A stretch of 23,843 nucleotides of DNA from Saccoglossus kowalevskii (lineage: Eukaryota > Hemichordata > Enteropneusta > Harrimaniidae): NCBI RefSeq assembly GCF_000003605.2, contig NW_003140815.1, forward strand, positions 956,085-979,927. The letters run 5' to 3'. Position 1 is the first letter of the stretch. The number at the start of each line of letters is the position of its first letter. Under the pieces are notes generated by a model. It did not search any database. It was given only the letters and a program-made list of their open reading frames with translations, and had not been told where the DNA came from. Shown here one piece after another: positions 21,501-23,843 of the stretch. Made by a program: the position numbers and the translations under genes.

Positions 21501-22219
21501 TACCCACAGTAATTCTGTGTTACATGCATCAAAATCATTTAACGTTAACGTAAAACATTGTACCCGTACAAGACCAAAACACAGGCAATATACAAAGTGA
21601 AAGTTTTTTTAACTTTTTAAAAAATTTCACATTGAGAGACTTTCGTTTTTGGTGGGAGGGGTAGACTCAGCACAATTTAAGATAACTTACATATTCAATG
21701 TGTCAGTTCTAATGATCAACATTCTCTAGGTTACTAAATATATGACAAACTTATTACTCTGCCCAATTTAATATGGTTTTGATCATACTAGCCAGAATTG
21801 AACCTGTAAATCTTGTTTCCCGCCAAAAATTTCAACAAAGTTAAGCACATTTTTGAGTATTTTTCTATAATTTCTGCATTGATTTTAGACCAAAAAACGA
21901 TAACTTCCTATTTTAGATATTGATCAAAATTGTTGACAATATATAGAAAAAAAGTTTATTTCATGGAAGGTGATAAAATTTGACTGACATGGAAATAGAT
22001 TCCTACCTGTATTAGGGCTTCTTGTTTGCACTGCTTGACAATGTCATTCTTGATTACATCACCCTTGGAAATTATCTACAATAAAACACAGGTTTATCAT
22101 GAATTTATATTCATTTTGTAAATTCATAAATTTTCGCCACCATCACAGTGTTAAAAGTTTGACAATCTAATGGTCTTTGCAACAACCAAATTTCACAAAT
22201 CATAATTATACTTCTCACC
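15519..22219 (-). CDS. RSKR: AGC-type protein kinase, RSKR/SgK494-like (8 exons visible, 5' end off right edge)
   Basis: Exons 22219 (acceptor uncertain), 22075-22007, 21281-21209, 20007-19859, 17747-17630, 16837-16635, 16217-15969 and 15563-15519 join with matching phases to a TAA stop, giving about 300 residues from the alpha-C helix on. In order: alpha-C helix with its Glu ([10 protein letters not shown]), hinge [14 protein letters not shown], catalytic loop VVYRDLKMEN, DFG, activation segment [22 protein letters not shown], and the RR of DPARRL. The alpha-C motif QCK-E and the sequence LKMEN-LLDE-GH-KLTDFGL resemble vertebrate RSKR, a ribosomal S6 kinase-related family of little-known function. 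Oddly, the beta-3 residue usually Lys is Gln in the best upstream exon. A basic Ser/Thr-rich tail and FDWVNPLF end the protein. Substrates are unknown. AGC-kinase identity is nearly certain; the RSKR call is probable. Confidence 0.85.
15969..16217 (-). CDS. RSKR: Kinase exon: end of C-lobe and basic Ser/Thr-rich tail
   Basis: Acceptor TTTTATTCTAG, donor ATG|GTAAGA, 83 codons in phase 0. [20 protein letters not shown] is the alpha-H/I end of the domain with its conserved Arg. The remainder is basic and Ser/Thr rich and includes RRTLSTP (16056-16076), which fits a basophilic kinase site and an RxxS-x-P type 14-3-3 site. I do not recognise this tail from other RSKR proteins. Confidence 0.9.
16635..16837 (-). 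CDS. RSKR: Kinase exon: APE motif to alpha-G/H
   Basis: Acceptor TTATTTTCAG, donor GGG|GTGAGA, 67 codons plus the split Ala. APEAL completes the activation segment; [20 protein letters not shown] is the alpha-F/G region with its conserved Asp and Trp. Confidence 0.94.
16857..17096 (+). mobile_element. MITE with TTAACC...CCACCA termini, copy B, abutting a kinase splice acceptor
   Basis: Direct repeat of the element at 15088-15323, with shared blocks TTAACCTTTTCACCACCA and AGATTGGGACAAAAATAGCC. Its left end lies about 20 nt from the exon starting at 16837. The right end (about 17096) is diverged. Confidence 0.78.
17630..17747 (-). CDS. RSKR: Kinase exon: catalytic loop end, DFG and activation segment
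   Basis: Acceptor GTGTTGCAG, donor [25 protein letters not shown], then [21 protein letters not shown]. Contains the catalytic-loop Asn and the DFG Asp for metal binding; the T-x-CGT segment is the AGC activation-loop pattern. Confidence 0.94.
17812..18001 (-). mobile_element. MITE with ACTGTAAAATCTG termini, copy B (inverted relative to copy A)
   Basis: The reverse complement aligns with 12405-12572, including AATGGTACAATGCAACAGAG and CACATATGAGAAAT. The end at 18001 is recognisable (TACCTTAAAATCTGTATTA); the end near 17812 is degraded. Intronic in the kinase gene. Confidence 0.75.
18175..19090. repeat. Block of dispersed-repeat units with GACGGACG tails
   Basis: Two good copies, 18571-18851 and about 18852-19085 (offset 281 bp), share GACATGTATACTAACATGTA, CAAAGCATGTCCAAAATAC and CAGTCGGCCATTTTGAAT. 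Both lead to a tail with GGACGCACxxAC sequence; the first has a longer simple GACGGACGGA stretch. Weaker relatives of the GATGGCTGCCAGTCGGCCAT core occur at about 18268, 18398 and 18519, suggesting older units. No coding; the open frames across it on the minus strand are chance. Intronic in the kinase gene. Confidence 0.8.
19462..19796. repeat. Tandem duplication, about 202-bp period
   Basis: 19462-19588 and 19664-19796 share AATTTCAATATTTCATAACT, TTTCAAACTAAAAAACAAAA and AATCAAATTACTTCAAAT, with small insertions. Intronic, just downstream of the exon at 19859-20007 in transcription order. Confidence 0.75.
19859..20007 (-). CDS. RSKR: Kinase exon: alpha-D, alpha-E and start of catalytic loop
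   Basis: Acceptor TTTATTGACAG, donor AAG|GTGACA. Encodes [19 protein letters not shown], then [17 protein letters not shown] and VVYRDLK. Tyr in place of His in the HRD motif is usual in AGC kinases. The intron splits the catalytic loop between YRDLK and MEN. Confidence 0.92.
20008..21208 (-). other. Kinase intron between hinge and alpha-D exons
   Basis: AT-rich; contains the TA microsatellite. The open frame at 20456-20785 on the plus strand spans that microsatellite and is not a gene. Confidence 0.75.
20611..20630. repeat. (TA)n microsatellite
   Basis: About ten perfect TA repeats within a kinase intron, followed by GCTG. Confidence 0.9.
21209..21281 (-). CDS. RSKR: Kinase exon: beta-4, beta-5 and hinge
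   Basis: Acceptor TTTCTGTTACAG, donor G|GTATGT, phase 0 in and phase 1 out. [16 protein letters not shown] followed by QTRTHLFL is the standard N-lobe block (HPF, then LFLV entering the hinge). Too short to stand out as an open frame; found by demanding phase agreement with both neighbours. Confidence 0.88.
21282..22006 (-). other. Kinase intron between alpha-C and hinge exons
   Basis: No coding or repeat structure recognised. Open frames at 21260-21553 (plus) and 21190-21378 (minus) are shadows of, or chance sequence beside, the exon at 21209-21281. Confidence 0.7.
22007..22075 (-). CDS. RSKR: Kinase exon: alpha-C helix
   Basis: Acceptor TTTTATTGTAG, donor CAG|GTAGGA, 23 codons, phase 0 at both ends. 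[19 protein letters not shown] carries the alpha-C Glu that normally pairs with the beta-3 lysine. Confidence 0.88.
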
Positions 22220-22283
22220 TGAACAACTCTATTTTCACTGCTACAAAGTGTCACAATTTTAAAAATGTCATTGAATGAGATTA
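22219..22283 (-). CDS. RSKR: Kinase exon with beta-2/beta-3 strands (left end firm, acceptor uncertain)
   Basis: The donor CAG|GTGAGA at 22218 is near consensus and leaves phase 0, as required by the next exon (ATA ATT TCC). The frame before it reads ISFNDIFKIVTLC then SSENRVVQ, joining IISKGDV. Two starts are possible: a weak acceptor at 22284 (GAAAG), or TTTGTAG giving a 22-nt micro-exon starting at 22240. In both cases the residue at the VAIK lysine position is Gln. An in-frame TGA lies just upstream, so the exon cannot extend much further. Confidence 0.5.
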
Positions 22284-23843
22284 CTTTCAAACGTTCACAT
22301 ACAGCGAGAGTTCACTACTTGTGCGATCTTCCTTGCACATCACCATACATGGTAATGAAAGTTGTATACCTTATATTCCCAATATTTCACCTCACTTTTG
22401 TTTTAAAGAATAGGAAGTTGAGGTATGCTGCATTATGGGAGTAAAATGGTAGTCTCCTTGTAGATGCAGAACTTCATTACTAAAATAGTGTTTTCTTGAA
22501 TAAAATGTAAAAATGTTTGCTACAAGGTTTTACTGAAAATAGAACTGAAATAGTCATGGAATGTAAAACAGATCAAATGAGAAGTGTGTGCAGACAATGA
22601 AGACATTTTTAACTTTACTGTGACTTTTCAGTGAATCCCAGGAAAGTATATTGCCTGAACAATGCCCTCGAATAATTATTTTAGTTTCTGTTCACTCATT
22701 TGTTTTGTCTAACTCAAATGTCTTCATTAATTATTGATCGCATGACATAATGCTTTAGTGATTTGAAACAATCGCTAAGTGTTCTATGTCCATTTTTTTT
22801 CTTATTTAAAATTGCTATTAAATAGTGCTGTTCTAGTGTTATTAAATAGTGCTATTAAAAGTGCTGTTCTCGTAAAAAGCAGTTTTCTTTTTATAAGTAT
22901 ATAATTAGCAAATTACATAGAACCAAGGACTAGATTAGTTCTATCTTGTTATTTCCATGGTCATGTATGTAACAATCACTTTTTGGTGACTTAATTGAGA
23001 AAAAGACGATAAAACGTTAACCACACTAAATTCTCAATCACAGCAAACCTTAAATTCTCTGAAACTTTGAATATTTCATTACTGAGAGAAACATTTTCAA
23101 AAGTATAAATACTGCTATAAATCATTCACTAGGTTTTAATTTGGCTATTTTCGCTCAAAAGTAAAATCTGCTAAAATTAAATCCATGTATAATAACAATA
23201 GGACTAATTGTTTCCCAGACAATTTCATGATATTAAATTAATATGCGTAAATAGTGAAAATAAATGCCAGTAAAAATAAATCTTAGACCATGTACATGTG
23301 GATGAAACATCATGGGCATGCGCCCTCTATAGACAACTCTAGGAGATGTAAACTATCAGAAAACTAGTTTATGATATTCATATAATTAATAGATGAAAAA
23401 TATAATTTCTAAAATATAATTTATGTAAATTAATCATACCTAGATCTCTTAAAATTATTAAGAATTTTGTTGATGATTGAAGATTACATTTGTTTTGTAT
23501 TTTCTTTATTTTATCACTAATATGGATGTACAAAAGAGTGGAAAACAGGAAATTTTATGTGTCTGCATTGCATGGTGTCAAAAGTGAATTATTACAACAT
23601 ATCTAGAAACCTTGTCTGGGCTGATATATTAAGTCTCCCATAATGCATTTCACCAATATATATGCTCACTAAATGCTCACACAACCTGACTGTAATTCCC
23701 CAACTTTCACTGACTTCTTAATTTTTACATATTTAAAATTCCTAATTTGTAAAATTACCAAAATAACCCACTCTTCATTTCTATGAAAACTGTCTCTTAA
23801 ATTTTTTTTACAACACTTTGCACAAGGTATTTTCTCTAATTAC
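22284..23843 (-). other. Upstream part of the kinase gene, no exon identified
   Basis: AT-rich. I searched the minus strand for a glycine-rich loop exon (GxGxFG) ending in a compatible phase and found none. The missing 5' exons are either outside the window or too short to recognise. A small direct repeat around TTAAATAGTGCT lies at about 22818-22870. Confidence 0.5.

Noticed and set aside
22370-22395. Alternative kinase exon ending EVKYWEYK before GTATAC, which would supply a beta-3 Lys
   Set aside because: Phase fits, but the donor and acceptor are weaker and Glu would replace the conserved Ala of the AxK motif. Kept as the main rival to the 22219 exon.
23128-23285. Possible ancient copy of the TA-flanked MITE (GTGAAAATAAATGCC, GTAAAAATAAATC)
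   Set aside because: Only short scattered similarity and no recognisable termini.

Overview
The window is animal nuclear DNA: AT-rich, with small coding exons bounded by GT-AG splice sites, kilobase introns and many short non-autonomous DNA transposons. It is most likely from an invertebrate metazoan, perhaps a marine deuterostome or lophotrochozoan; nothing here fixes the phylum. No prokaryotic, viral or RNA gene was recognised. Three protein-coding genes can be built by joining exons whose reading phases agree at every junction.

Layout. (1) Minus strand, about 7900 down past position 1: the 5' part of an AIFM3-like gene (Rieske domain plus FAD/NADH oxidoreductase family). There is a probable 5' UTR exon, then the MG-x-C-x-SK start exon, and two exons entering the Rieske domain. 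The third coding exon ends inside a tandem array (1-298) whose units each repeat the end of that exon plus its splice donor. (2) Plus strand, 8313-10676: a complete three-exon COX6A gene (cytochrome c oxidase subunit 6A, 115 aa), divergent from AIFM3 across a short shared promoter region. (3) Minus strand, 22219 down to 15519: the 3' part of an AGC-type kinase gene resembling RSKR/SgK494. Eight exons cover the kinase domain from the N-lobe to the stop codon; the 5' exons lie beyond the right edge. Between COX6A and the kinase is a convergent intergenic region of about 3.9 kb with two transposon copies and no recognisable gene.

The two divergent genes plausibly both serve mitochondrial redox biology. 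The kinase belongs to a poorly characterised family. Its C-lobe looks fully catalytic, but the N-lobe exon that best fits has Gln at the beta-3 lysine position and a lysine in a WNK-like beta-2 position.

The most unusual feature is the array at 1-298: an exon tail carrying the first Rieske Cys-x-His ligand pair, plus its 5' splice site, has become a tandem repeat with four extra copies (a fifth cut by the window edge), each followed by an in-frame stop. At least four families of terminal-inverted-repeat elements sit in the introns and spacers, and one abuts a kinase splice acceptor closely enough to supply its branch point.
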